Assembly (NCBI GenBank): GCA_964516865.1
Contig: CAZEXD010000003.1
Coordinates: 1 to 44,923, forward strand
Direction of reading: 5' to 3'
Source: CAZEXD01 sp964516865
Lineage (GTDB): Bacteria > Patescibacteriota > Minisyncoccia > Minisyncoccales > Staskawiczbacteraceae
Length of the DNA stretch: 44,923 bases
Shown: positions 30,505 to 38,024 of the stretch, in pieces
Layout of the letters: each line of letters starts with the position of its first letter
Numbering within the stretch: the first letter of the stretch is position 1
The notes under the pieces: model-generated
Databases searched by the model: none
Told to the model about the DNA's origin: nothing
The model's input: the letters and a program-made list of their open reading frames with translations, nothing else
Translations under genes and position numbers: made by a program

Positions 30505-30723
30505 TTATTTCATAACCCACCCTCCCCCGTTTTTGCCTTTGTTTTCTTGCCATAAAAAATCAAAAACTTTGTTGCCCCAATAAACAATAATGCCACCGCT
30601 GAATTTATTGGGAAAAATCTGACAAGTAATTTCACCAATTTTTAAAGTACACCTGCCCATTTGAGGCAAATAGGAGGAATTTAGCCCGTTAAGCAATTCT
30701 TGGGGTAGTTCTTGCTCGCTCAT
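30505..30723 (-). CDS. Unknown small protein, 72 residues
   Basis: Starts at the ATG at 30723, preceded at 6-7 nt by a strong ribosome site (AAGGAG), one of the clearest in the window. Sequence MSEQELPQELLNGLNSSYLPQMGR, then beta-rich CTLKIGEITCQIFP, GGIIVYWGNKVFDFLW and a GNKGGGW-like tail with Asn/Lys/Gly. Two Cys, no membrane segment, no family I recognise. It has a dedicated promoter in the end of ruvA, a structured leader and its own terminator, which suggests tightly controlled expression. Confidence 0.7.
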   Translation of the reverse strand: MSEQELPQELLNGLNSSYLPQMGRCTLKIGEITCQIFPNKFSGGIIVYWGNKVFDFLWQENKGKNGGGWVMK

Positions 30724-30756
30724 GACTGATCTCCTTTTTGTCAAAGAACAACGAAA

Positions 30757-30837
30757 GAACAAAAAACCTCTTCTGGAGAAGAGGCACATTTAATTTTCAA
30801 TTTTTAATAAAAACGTGCCGCTTCTCTAAAAGAGGTT
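30757..30837 (-). promoter_or_regulatory. Leader with terminator-like hairpin and a competing long-range helix
   Basis: On the minus strand CCTCTTCT-CC-AGAAGAGG followed by six T residues forms a terminator (30767-30784 plus tail). The upstream stretch 30815-30837 (AACCTCTT...AGAGAAG-GGCAC) can instead pair with GTGCC-TCTTCTC and AAGAGGTT of the same hairpin. This is either a ruvA terminator or an attenuator for the 72-residue gene. Confidence 0.6.
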
Positions 30838-30876
30838 AATAATAATGTTAATTGTAATATTTCTCGCGCTCCTCAT
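30826..30876 (-). CDS. Possible 16-residue leader peptide rich in isoleucine
   Basis: ATG at 30876, MRSARNITINIIINLF-stop: five Ile and three Asn codons (ATT, AAC) in nine positions just before the leader hairpins. A TATAAT at 30886-30891 would start the RNA only a few bases before the ATG, so the peptide would be almost leaderless. Its existence is inferred from position alone. Confidence 0.3.
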   Translation of the reverse strand: MRSARNITINIIINLF

Positions 30877-30885
30877 ATTAGGTTC

Positions 30886-30914
30886 ATTATACTACTTTAT
30901 ATTTTTTAATGCAA
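30886..30914 (-). promoter_or_regulatory. Promoter at the end of ruvA for the leader and 72-residue gene
   Basis: TTGCAT (30909-30914), 17 bp, TATAAT (30886-30891). The -10 is perfect and adjoins the ruvA stop; the -35 keeps only the TTG. Confidence 0.5.
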
Positions 30915-31449
30915 GTCTTACGCGTTCCTCTGTGTTTTTAACATTGCTCGGAACGCGCGATAGCGCATCTTTTGCCTGCTGTTTTGAAAATCCCAGTTGA
31001 ATTAACGCGCTCTCTGCTTCATCTTTTGAAGTTGACTTCCGACCCAACATTTTTATTTTTCCGGTAAGATCTAAAATAATTGACATTGCTTTTTTCTTTC
31101 CTATACCAGGAATTCCATCAAAAATTGTTTCGTCTTGATTAAGAATTTTATCTTTTAATTTTTCCAAAGGACCAAAAGAAGAAATTTCAATCGCTGCCTT
31201 GGGACCAATGCCTCTTATGTCGTTTAAAATTTCAAAAAACTCCAATTCTTTTTCATCTAAAAAACCATATAAATCCATTTTTTTTTCGCCAATATCTAAG
31301 AAACAAAAGAACTCAATTTTTTGACCAATTGGCGGTAAATTTAAAAGCGTCTTTTGAGATAAAAAAACTTTATAGCCCACGCCGTTCACTTCTAAAATAA
31401 CAAATTTATCTTTTTTGGAAAGAAGTTTGCCCGAAAGATAAGAAATCAT
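30892..31449 (-). CDS. ruvA: Holliday junction DNA helicase subunit RuvA
   Basis: 185 residues. An N-terminal OB fold (MISYLSGKLLSKKDKFVILEV, NGVGYKVFLS), two helix-hairpin-helix motifs (LNDIRGIGPKAAIEI and FDGIPGIGKKKAMSIILDL) and a short C-terminal domain III (ALIQLGFSKQQAKDAL) that contacts RuvB. Works with RuvB, encoded separately at 42021. Begins 5 nt after the stop of a 91-residue unknown. Confidence 0.95.
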   Translation of the reverse strand: MISYLSGKLLSKKDKFVILEVNGVGYKVFLSQKTLLNLPPIGQKIEFFCFLDIGEKKMDLYGFLDEKELEFFEILNDIRGIGPKAAIEISSFGPLEKLKDKILNQDETIFDGIPGIGKKKAMSIILDLTGKIKMLGRKSTSKDEAESALIQLGFSKQQAKDALSRVPSNVKNTEERVRLALKNIK

Positions 31450-31454
31450 TTCCT

Positions 31455-31730
31455 TTATATTTGGTTTCTAATTTTGTTCTCAACTTCTTCGGTAATTTTT
31501 TGCGCCTCAACCTTTAACATCTCTTCCAGGTTGGGAAAATATTTGGCAACAATTCTTTCTTTAACTTTTTTATTTTTTGATACAAGCGCTTTTTCAATTT
31601 CTTTTCTCTCTTTTTCGGTCACTTTTTTGTAAATATTCTTTAAAAATCGCTCTATCGCTAAATCAAACATTTTTTCAATGATTTCCCGATACGGCGCTGG
31701 CACATTTTTAAAAGTGTCTTTTTGTTTCAT
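31455..31730 (-). CDS. Unknown helical protein, 91 residues
   Basis: MKQKDTFKNVPAPYREIIEKMF, then a strongly charged helical region (NIYKKVTEKERKEIEKALVS) and a C-terminal helix. No signal peptide, membrane segment or family I recognise. Fourth gene downstream in a same-strand cluster of five unknowns (34908 to 31455), immediately before ruvA. Confidence 0.6.
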   Translation of the reverse strand: MKQKDTFKNVPAPYREIIEKMFDLAIERFLKNIYKKVTEKERKEIEKALVSKNKKVKERIVAKYFPNLEEMLKVEAQKITEEVENKIRNQI

Positions 31731-31742
31731 AATTTTCTCTTA

Positions 31743-32156
31743 TTATTTTTTTTCTTCTTGAGATAAAAACCAACTTTTAATTTCATTAACGATCGCCTTC
31801 GGCAATCCTTCTAATTCTGCTGTCGTTGCCGCTCTTGCTAAAGAGAGGGTTTTTTCGGCAATTTTTAAAGCAACCAATATTAAGCTAATAGTAAAAACGC
31901 CTAAAACCTTAAGGAATCCTAATCCTATTTTTCCGCTTTTTATCCCAAATTCTTTTAAACCATCTCTAACCTTATCTAACCACTTTCTTTCTTCAGAAGA
32001 TTCAGTCTTTTTTTCTTCTTCTGCTACCTCTTCTACTGCTTTATTTACTTTTTTAGCGGCCTCTGCCGTTTTCTCCGGGGTAACCTCTTCCTCTTTTAGG
32101 GAAGTTTCGCCCGGCGTGGGTACTTCTGCCGAATTTTTTGTTTCACCATTTATCAT
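31743..32156 (-). CDS. Unknown protein with acidic N-terminus and one membrane segment, 137 residues
   Basis: Residues 1-60 are Glu/Lys/Thr-rich and probably disordered. A basic stretch (WLDKVRDGLKEFGIKSGKIG) leads into a hydrophobic segment at about 83-103 (LKVLGVFTISLILVALKIA) and an amphipathic tail ending WFLSQEEKK. Looks like a tail-anchored or single-pass membrane protein. No family recognised. Lies 14 nt from the 71-residue gene upstream. Confidence 0.6.
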   Translation of the reverse strand: MINGETKNSAEVPTPGETSLKEEEVTPEKTAEAAKKVNKAVEEVAEEEKKTESSEERKWLDKVRDGLKEFGIKSGKIGLGFLKVLGVFTISLILVALKIAEKTLSLARAATTAELEGLPKAIVNEIKSWFLSQEEKK

Positions 32157-32170
32157 ATTTTTATAGAAAC

Positions 32171-32386
32171 CTAATTTTGATTCCAGTATTTGTTTAATTT
32201 TTCAATTGCTTTTTCTTCTTCTAGATCCAAAAGAAAAATATTCATTAAAAGATTAAAAAATTGCCTTCTTTCTTCTTCATTCAACTGAGATATTTGGGAA
32301 AGAAAAAAATTTTTTTGTTCATTGTTAATTTTTATATTCTCAATAAATTTTTTAAAACTCTTATCGCTTAAAAGTATATTGGTCAT
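32171..32386 (-). CDS. Unknown small helical protein, 71 residues
   Basis: MTNILLSDKSFKKFIENIKIN, then LSQISQLNEEERRQFFNLLM and an acidic C-terminus. Two or three predicted amphipathic helices, no motif. Part of the unknown cluster; spacing of 14 nt and 69 nt to its neighbours supports co-transcription. Confidence 0.55.
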   Translation of the reverse strand: MTNILLSDKSFKKFIENIKINNEQKNFFLSQISQLNEEERRQFFNLLMNIFLLDLEEEKAIEKLNKYWNQN

Positions 32387-32455
32387 AGGGCTAATTTTTA
32401 TTATTTTAATAATTCTACTTATTATTAGAGACCAATTTATCTTCTTCTCTCTTTT

Positions 32456-33997
32456 TTACTTCTGTGTTTTTTTCTTTCCCCGAATTTTTTCAATACAATC
32501 TAAGAGCCAAAGAAGAAATCCCCTTTCTTTCTTAAAAGCATTGGTATATTCTTCAGCGTTTAAGTTTAATTTTCTAATTTCTTTATCCTTCACATCTATT
32601 CCGCATCCATTAAGAAAATCTGCTAATTGAGGAACATCTTTTTTTAAATCACCGCTGCATTTTTCAACTGGTCCTTTTCTAAAAAGAGCTGCTCTAATAA
32701 TCTCGGTTGGATCCACTCCTTTTCCTCCAAATTCTTTTTTTATTGCCTCAAGTTGACCTTTGGTTTTTTCACTTCTTTCTAAATCTTGTTGTGTAAATTC
32801 AAGGATTAATTTTTCTTTCATTCTTTGATAAACCCCCCTTACCCCTTCACTTGCTTTCTCGGGTGCGGTTGCTGCTTCGGTTATTCTCTTTTCCATATTT
32901 TCTCTTGTTGCTTTTTCTATTTCTTTTTGCCATTCTTTTAATAATTCCTCTTTTGATTCTTTTTCAATTTGTCTTTCAGATTCGCTAACAAGTTTTTCTT
33001 TTAGTGTGTCAAACTCGCTTAATGTCATTTTTTGCGGTTTTAACCCTTCTTTTTTAAGATATATTCTTTTCCGAAATAAACCTTTAACTTTAATCTCAGA
33101 AGGACTATAACCTGCTTTCAAAAGTTCATAAAAAATATCTCGCGCCTCTTTTTCATCCAATGTTATACCTGCTTTTTCCAATCTTTTTTCCATCCTATCT
33201 CTTCCCTCTTCCAAAAAAGATATTTGGAAATCAGTACTATCATTGTATTTTATTTTTTCTTCTTTGGGCAACTTATTCCATTCTTTTTCGCAAATTTCTC
33301 TTTTTCGAGCTGCTTTTTTTGCTTTTTTTCTTTCTTCGAGTCCCTTATCGATATATTGTTGCTGGGGATTTTTTTCTTTCGCCTCTTTTTCGCTTTCTTC
33401 TTGTAGGCCACGGCCAGTGGTTTTTTCAAACAATTCTTTCCGCGCCCCAAATAACTCTTCCAGCTCTTTTTCTTTCGCTTTAATTTCTGATTCAGCAGCG
33501 CCTTTCTTTTTTAACTCCTCCAGTTCTTTTTCTTTATTTATTTTTTGGGCTTCCAAATAATTTAACAATAAAAACTGATTTTCTGGCCTACCACCCCCCT
33601 CCCTTAAACCAGTTCTTAATACCATTAAATTTTCTATACCTTCATAATCTTTTTTATATTCATCCTTTTCTCTTAATTCTCTTAGCGCTCCTTTTTCGAT
33701 AGCTATGGCTGCCTTTCTTTCCTCAGAAACATCTGTAAAAATTCCTTGTTTTTTTAATTCTTCTACATGGCTCTTAAACCATTTATTTGCAAAATTAATC
33801 ATTCTGTCGCTTGTTTCTTTCTTAAGAGATTGTTCAATGTAATTTTTGGTTTTATTGCTTGGCTCAGCGGCCTGCCCATATTTTTCTAAAAGAGATTCCT
33901 CCCCTTCTTTTTCTTCCCCCTCCCACGGCCGAGGAGCCCCCTCAGGAGGAGGAATTTCCGGTGTTTTTCTTGTTTCAGATGGTAATTCTTGGTTCAT
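32456..33997 (-). CDS. Unknown long coiled-coil protein, 513 residues
   Basis: Extremely charged. An N-terminal Pro/Glu region (PSETRKTPEIPPPEGAPRPW) is followed by long heptad-like stretches (EAQKINKEKELEELKKKGAA, KAKEKELEELFGARKELFEK) and a mid part with YSPSEIKVKGLFRKRIYLKK. The C-terminus (LADFLNGCGIDVKDKEIRKL, ending RGKKKTQK) appears globular. No signal peptide or catalytic motif. Composition invites spurious matches to myosin-type coiled coils. Likely a structural or scaffold protein of the cluster; conservation outside CPR unlikely. Confidence 0.6.
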   Translation of the reverse strand: MNQELPSETRKTPEIPPPEGAPRPWEGEEKEGEESLLEKYGQAAEPSNKTKNYIEQSLKKETSDRMINFANKWFKSHVEELKKQGIFTDVSEERKAAIAIEKGALRELREKDEYKKDYEGIENLMVLRTGLREGGGRPENQFLLLNYLEAQKINKEKELEELKKKGAAESEIKAKEKELEELFGARKELFEKTTGRGLQEESEKEAKEKNPQQQYIDKGLEERKKAKKAARKREICEKEWNKLPKEEKIKYNDSTDFQISFLEEGRDRMEKRLEKAGITLDEKEARDIFYELLKAGYSPSEIKVKGLFRKRIYLKKEGLKPQKMTLSEFDTLKEKLVSESERQIEKESKEELLKEWQKEIEKATRENMEKRITEAATAPEKASEGVRGVYQRMKEKLILEFTQQDLERSEKTKGQLEAIKKEFGGKGVDPTEIIRAALFRKGPVEKCSGDLKKDVPQLADFLNGCGIDVKDKEIRKLNLNAEEYTNAFKKERGFLLWLLDCIEKIRGKKKTQK

Positions 33998-34125
33998 GGT
34001 TTTTGCGTAGTGAAATTATAAATTTCACCATTCTGCTTTGAAAAATTATTTAATTTTTATGAAGTGAATTTTTATAATTTTTAATTTATTCTATATTCTA
34101 CACTCCTAAAATTTATTTTAACCTA

Positions 34126-34908
34126 TCATTCTTTTGTTTTCAATCTTTGAAGAACGGCTTCAAATCGCGTTAAACGTTTTCTTAAATTAGCCGATAAATC
34201 ACTTTCTAAATTCAAATAAGGAATTTGAGAAGAAAGAGATTCTATAAAAAATCTAAATATTAATTTTTCTTCTAAAGAGGGGCTCTCGGAAAAAATAGAT
34301 AACCTTTTAATTCCCTCCTCAATTCTTTCGCGAGAAAGAGTGAGATAAAAAACCGGAAGTTCTCCTAGCGCCTTTTTTATTATTTTTCCTTTTTCTAAAC
34401 TAATGCCATATTTTAAGACCCCGCCACCTTCTCTATTTTTTTCTCTTGTTTGTCGTATTTTTTCGTCTAATTTTTGGGTTTTAATTGCCGCTACTTCATC
34501 AAAGGCACAAACCAAATTACCAGTTTCTTTTTCTAATATTATATTATCAATACCATTTCTTCTATCATCGTATAAAGAACTTCTTACTACGATAAAATCC
34601 CTTCCCAGAAATTTATTGAAAATAACAGTCTTCAACATTTCCAATTTCTCTCCGTCTCTTTTAACTCTTTCATCCATTGCTTCACCAATTGTGGTTTTTT
34701 CTTCTTCTTCCATAATTTTTTCTTCTTCTCTTCCAAGATCTCTTTCAACCTCTTTCCCATAAATATCGTTAAAAGCCGGCATATCAATGCGGCAATCAAC
34801 ATCAACCGGTACGCCCTCTTTTTCTAAATTGTCGGAAATCTCCGCCAGAATCTCTCTTAATTTTTCAATACCCTCTTTTTCTCTTTCTTTTTCAAGGTTT
34901 ATTTCCAT
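34126..34908 (-). CDS. Unknown charged protein with a possible nuclease-like core, 260 residues
   Basis: N-terminal coiled-coil-like region, then a compact part with FIVVRSSLYDDRRNGIDNII, EKETGNLVCAFDEVAAIKTQ and GISLEKGKIIKKALGELPVFYLTL. The G-I-D-N-I-I...V-C-A-F-D-E arrangement has the strand-turn-strand look of PD-(D/E)XK-like folds, but the last acidic/lysine pair is not canonical. That is inference only. First gene of the five-gene unknown cluster. An AT-rich 128-bp gap separates it from the coiled-coil gene. Confidence 0.55.
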   Translation of the reverse strand: MEINLEKEREKEGIEKLREILAEISDNLEKEGVPVDVDCRIDMPAFNDIYGKEVERDLGREEEKIMEEEEKTTIGEAMDERVKRDGEKLEMLKTVIFNKFLGRDFIVVRSSLYDDRRNGIDNIILEKETGNLVCAFDEVAAIKTQKLDEKIRQTREKNREGGGVLKYGISLEKGKIIKKALGELPVFYLTLSRERIEEGIKRLSIFSESPSLEEKLIFRFFIESLSSQIPYLNLESDLSANLRKRLTRFEAVLQRLKTKE

Positions 34909-35044
34909 TTTTAAAATTTCCTATTTTTTAATTTTATTATTTTACTTTACTATAATGCCACAAAAATGCAAGTTATTGACGTTATTGCTTTTTTTTTCTT
35001 TTTTGGTATTATATCAATTATTAGTTATTAATTTTTTTAATACT

Positions 35045-35311
35045 GTGCCTATTACCCAATCAGCGAAAAAAGAACTCCGCCAAAATTTAAGGCGAAGGCA
35101 AAAAAATCTTATTTATAAAAATAAAATAAAGGGTCTCATTAAAGAGATAAAACTTTTGGTTTCTCAAAAAAAGACAGAGGAAGCAAAAAAACTATTGCCC
35201 CAAATTTACAAAACATTAGATAAAGCGGCAAAAAAAGGAGTAATTAAGAAAAACACGGCTGCTAACAAAAAATCGCGTTTAACTAAGCTTATTAACAAAA
35301 ACCTAAATTAA
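35045..35311 (+). CDS. rpsT: Ribosomal protein bS20
   Basis: 88 residues from the GTG at 35045 (VPITQSAKKELRQNLRRRQKN), matching the S20 start; the frame is open upstream but hydrophobic and unrelated. The remainder (KIKGLIKEIKLLVSQKKTEEAKKLL, DKAAKKGVIKKNTAANKKSRL) is the classic three-helix S20 core with the AANKKSRL motif. No clear Shine-Dalgarno. Convergent with holA and overlapping it by 4 bp; the rpsT/holA neighbourhood is conserved in many bacteria. Confidence 0.93.
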   Translation: MPITQSAKKELRQNLRRRQKNLIYKNKIKGLIKEIKLLVSQKKTEEAKKLLPQIYKTLDKAAKKGVIKKNTAANKKSRLTKLINKNLN

Positions 35312-36279
35312 ATTAACGCCACAAGCATTTCCAGCGCTGCTTCCTGATTAATGGCGCCTGTTTTCATTTTCAAATCTATCTCAAAAATAAAACGGTAGAT
35401 TTTTTTTAACTCATTAAGAGAGAAATAATTTGCTTGCGAGTAGGTTTTCTTGAGTGCAAAAGAATGAATTCCACTTTCTTTAAGAATTATATTATAGGAT
35501 TTGTTTTTTTCTTTTAATTCTTTAACAATTAAAAGGTTTTTAAACTGATAACCAATCATCGCTAAAAGATAGGTTGGCGTATCGCCGTTTTCAAGGTGCC
35601 AATTTATTAATCTTATTGCGGCTTTTTTATTTTTTTGAGCAAGAGCATCAATAAGTTTAAAAATATTTTTTTCAATTTTTGGTTTAATCAAAAGTTTTAT
35701 ATCTTTTTCTTCAATTCTTACTTTCCCGAAAGAATCTGATTTAATTGTTTTTTTGAAGTTTACTAATTTGTCTAATTCATTAGAAATGAGCCATAAATCA
35801 TCACTAACATAATTCAAAAGTAAGTTAAACGCCATCGGTTCGATTTCAACCTTTCGTTTCTCAATTTCTTTTTTAATCCAATTCCTAATCTCAAAACCAA
35901 CAAGATTTCTAAATTCTTGTTTTTTGACTTTTTTATTCTTCTTTAAGTCTTTAAAGAGGGGGCAGCTTTCCCCAATACTCATTTTTTCATAGATTATTAA
36001 AATATTATCAGAATCCGCAAAAGCATTTATGTTTTTTCGAAAAATCTCTTTTTGTTCTGGGTTTAAAAAAAGATTGGCAATAATAGCTAACTTCTTTTCT
36101 TTAAACATAGAGTTTTGACGAAATTCATTGATTAAACTTTCTACTGAAACATTAGGTTCGTCAAAATCAAAGAATTTAAAATTTAAACCACTTTTGTGGA
36201 TTTTTTTGTATTCTTCAATTATCTCGTTTAATTTCTGGCGCGACCTATAAGAGTCCTCGCCATACAAAAATATTATCAT
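35308..36279 (-). CDS. holA: DNA polymerase III delta subunit (clamp loader)
   Basis: 323 residues from the ATG at 36279 (MIIFLYGEDSYRSRQKLNEII); a longer frame to 36321 would translate a palindromic repeat. Delta-family features: FLYGEDSYRSRQKL at the N-terminus, SMFKEKKLAIIANLFL, the NLVGFEIRNWIKKEIEKRK lid-like region and a C-terminal helical domain with DTPTYLLAMIGYQFKNLLIVKEL. Opens the beta clamp for loading. 34 bp after mutM, with the palindrome in between. Confidence 0.9.
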   Translation of the reverse strand: MIIFLYGEDSYRSRQKLNEIIEEYKKIHKSGLNFKFFDFDEPNVSVESLINEFRQNSMFKEKKLAIIANLFLNPEQKEIFRKNINAFADSDNILIIYEKMSIGESCPLFKDLKKNKKVKKQEFRNLVGFEIRNWIKKEIEKRKVEIEPMAFNLLLNYVSDDLWLISNELDKLVNFKKTIKSDSFGKVRIEEKDIKLLIKPKIEKNIFKLIDALAQKNKKAAIRLINWHLENGDTPTYLLAMIGYQFKNLLIVKELKEKNKSYNIILKESGIHSFALKKTYSQANYFSLNELKKIYRFIFEIDLKMKTGAINQEAALEMLVALI

Positions 36280-36286
36280 ATTAAGT

Positions 36287-36309
36287 TTACAGAGATCGTA
36301 TCTCTGTAA
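36287..36309. repeat. 23-bp palindromic repeat, copy 3
   Basis: TTACAGAGAT-CGT-ATCTCTGTAA, identical to the copy inside elp3. It fills most of the 34-bp gap between the mutM stop and the holA ATG. Confidence 0.92.
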
Positions 36310-36313
36310 CTTT

Positions 36314-37303
36314 TTAGTCAAGTTTTTGACATTTCGGGCAATAATGAGCGGAGCGACCGCCTAATTTTAATTTTTTAATAATTGTTCCGCAACGAGTGCA
36401 TTTTTTCCCTTCTTGCCGATAAACATTCAACATCTCCCCAAAGGAACCAGATTTCCCCTCCGGGTCACGATAATCAGAAATGCTGGTGCCCCGTTTTTTT
36501 ATCGCTTGTTTTAAAATTTTTTTTATGGCCTGATAAATTTTTATCAACTCCCCCGTCTTTAGTTCTTCAACTTTTCTAAGAGGATGAATTTTCGCTTCCC
36601 ACAAAATTTCATCTGAGTAAATATTGCCAATACCGGCAATTATATTCTGATCCATTAAAATTTGTTTAATTGGCTGCGAAGAACGCCCTTTTGACCTTCG
36701 ATCTGAAAAAACGCCAACACCTTCGTTCAAACATATTTTGTCTTTAAACTTTTCAAAAGTAAAATCTTTTCCCAGTGGTTCCGGTCCCAGTTTTTCTAAT
36801 TCTTTTACCAAATCTTTCGTTTTCTTTAATTCAACCTTGGCGAATTTTCTCAAATCGGAAAGCGCTAGCATTAAATCATTGCTCAACCAAAAAATAAAAT
36901 GAATATAGCGATTAACTTTTTCTTCAAGAAATCCTTTTAAAAGTGGCTGCCATTTACCGTTCACCATTTGCCATTTACCAACTAAAAGATGACCAGTCAA
37001 TTTTTGATGAATTAACAAAGAATAATTTTGAGATCTGTCCTCGCTCGCCTTTAAGGTTTCGTCCGGCGGTCTATATTTTCTTTCTCCGTTTTCTAAATTA
37101 GATGAAAGGTCAAAAATAATATTTTTTCCTCTTCTCCAGATTTTTTTAATTTTTTTATTTTTTATTTGGTTTTTAAATTCTTCAAAACTAGAGGGCTGTT
37201 TAACAAGATTTGGCGTATCGCTCCAAACATCAAGAAAAGTCCTTCCCAGGACTTTCTTTTTTAAATTTCTAATTGTTGTTTCGACTTCGGGTAATTCGGG
37301 CAT
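36314..37303 (-). CDS. mutM: Formamidopyrimidine-DNA glycosylase (Fpg/MutM)
   Basis: Removes oxidised purines by beta,delta-elimination. The catalytic N-terminal PELPEVETT (Pro2, Glu3) is intact, with the Lys-containing KKIWRRGKNIIFDL, HQKLTGHLLVG, GIGNIYSDEILWEAKIHPLRK and the C-terminal zinc finger (CTRCG...CPKC). At 329 residues it is about 50 longer than usual. The extra length lies in in-frame insertions: RPPDETLKASEDRSQ (about 80-94), GKWQMVNGKWQ (about 108-118) and NEGVGVFSDRRSKGRSS (about 200-216). These map to repeat-like DNA. Upstream of holA. Confidence 0.93.
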   Translation of the reverse strand: MPELPEVETTIRNLKKKVLGRTFLDVWSDTPNLVKQPSSFEEFKNQIKNKKIKKIWRRGKNIIFDLSSNLENGERKYRPPDETLKASEDRSQNYSLLIHQKLTGHLLVGKWQMVNGKWQPLLKGFLEEKVNRYIHFIFWLSNDLMLALSDLRKFAKVELKKTKDLVKELEKLGPEPLGKDFTFEKFKDKICLNEGVGVFSDRRSKGRSSQPIKQILMDQNIIAGIGNIYSDEILWEAKIHPLRKVEELKTGELIKIYQAIKKILKQAIKKRGTSISDYRDPEGKSGSFGEMLNVYRQEGKKCTRCGTIIKKLKLGGRSAHYCPKCQKLD

Positions 37304-37402
37304 AAGTTCTTGTTTTCCTCGATTAACTCTTCATTTTTTCAGCAAAAGGAAGAGTCAAATTAAAAATAAAAAACGACTATTTAAAAAGAAACATTAATTT
37401 AC

Positions 37403-37969
37403 TTATTTTCTTATAACCCTTCTTCTTTCCTCTAATTCTCTTAATTTTCTTTTAAGTTCTATTATTTCTCTTTCTCGATTCATAATATCTTTTCGCAATT
37501 CTTCTGATTCGCTAATAACTTTTTGAAATTCTTGCGCCCTGTTTTTAAGTTTTTCTTCTAAATCTTTTATTATCGCTTCTAATTCTTGACTTTTCGCCCT
37601 TATTTTTATTTCCGCTAAACTTTCCGCTTGTTCGGCCATCGCTTGTTTTTTTTGCATTTCTTCGACTATTTTGTTAAAAATATTTGCCAATCTTTCAAAT
37701 TCATCTTTGGTTTCCAAATAAACCTTTGAGGGCATCTCTCCACGACTTAATTTTTCCGCCTCTTCCAATAATCGTCTGACTGAAAAAGAAAATTCTTGGC
37801 CAATGGCAAAGCCGAATAAAAAAATAAAAATAGCGACCAGAATTAAAACCGCATAAATTTCAATGGTTAAAGCTTCATAATTAAGCGCCCAAAATGTAAC
37901 AACCACAAAAAGGCCAGCAATAATAATAGGAAATGCCACTCTTAATAAAATTGTTCCTCTTTTATTCAT
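37403..37969 (-). CDS. HAMP-domain membrane protein with long coiled coil
   Basis: 188 residues. Two membrane segments (about 9-29 and 37-58), a HAMP-like region (FSFSVRRLLEEAEKLSRGEMP, then DEFERLANIFNKIVEEM) and a cytoplasmic coiled coil to the end (EAIIKDLEEKLKNRAQEFQ... RELEERRR). No output domain. Such truncated sensors may tether or signal through partner kinases; the window holds a separate sensor kinase at the right edge, but no link is shown. Confidence 0.8.
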   Translation of the reverse strand: MNKRGTILLRVAFPIIIAGLFVVVTFWALNYEALTIEIYAVLILVAIFIFLFGFAIGQEFSFSVRRLLEEAEKLSRGEMPSKVYLETKDEFERLANIFNKIVEEMQKKQAMAEQAESLAEIKIRAKSQELEAIIKDLEEKLKNRAQEFQKVISESEELRKDIMNREREIIELKRKLRELEERRRVIRK

Positions 37970-38024
37970 TTTTTTAGTTTACTATTTAGTTGGTTTAGAT
38001 AATTTAATTTTATATCTTTCCATT

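Noticed and set aside
32456..33997. SMC/myosin-like protein
   Set aside because: Similarity would come from charged coiled-coil composition only; no ATPase head or hinge.
34952..35044. Hydrophobic N-terminal extension of rpsT
   Set aside because: The S20 family starts at PITQSAKK; the upstream open frame is T-rich non-coding DNA and the GTG at 35045 fits.
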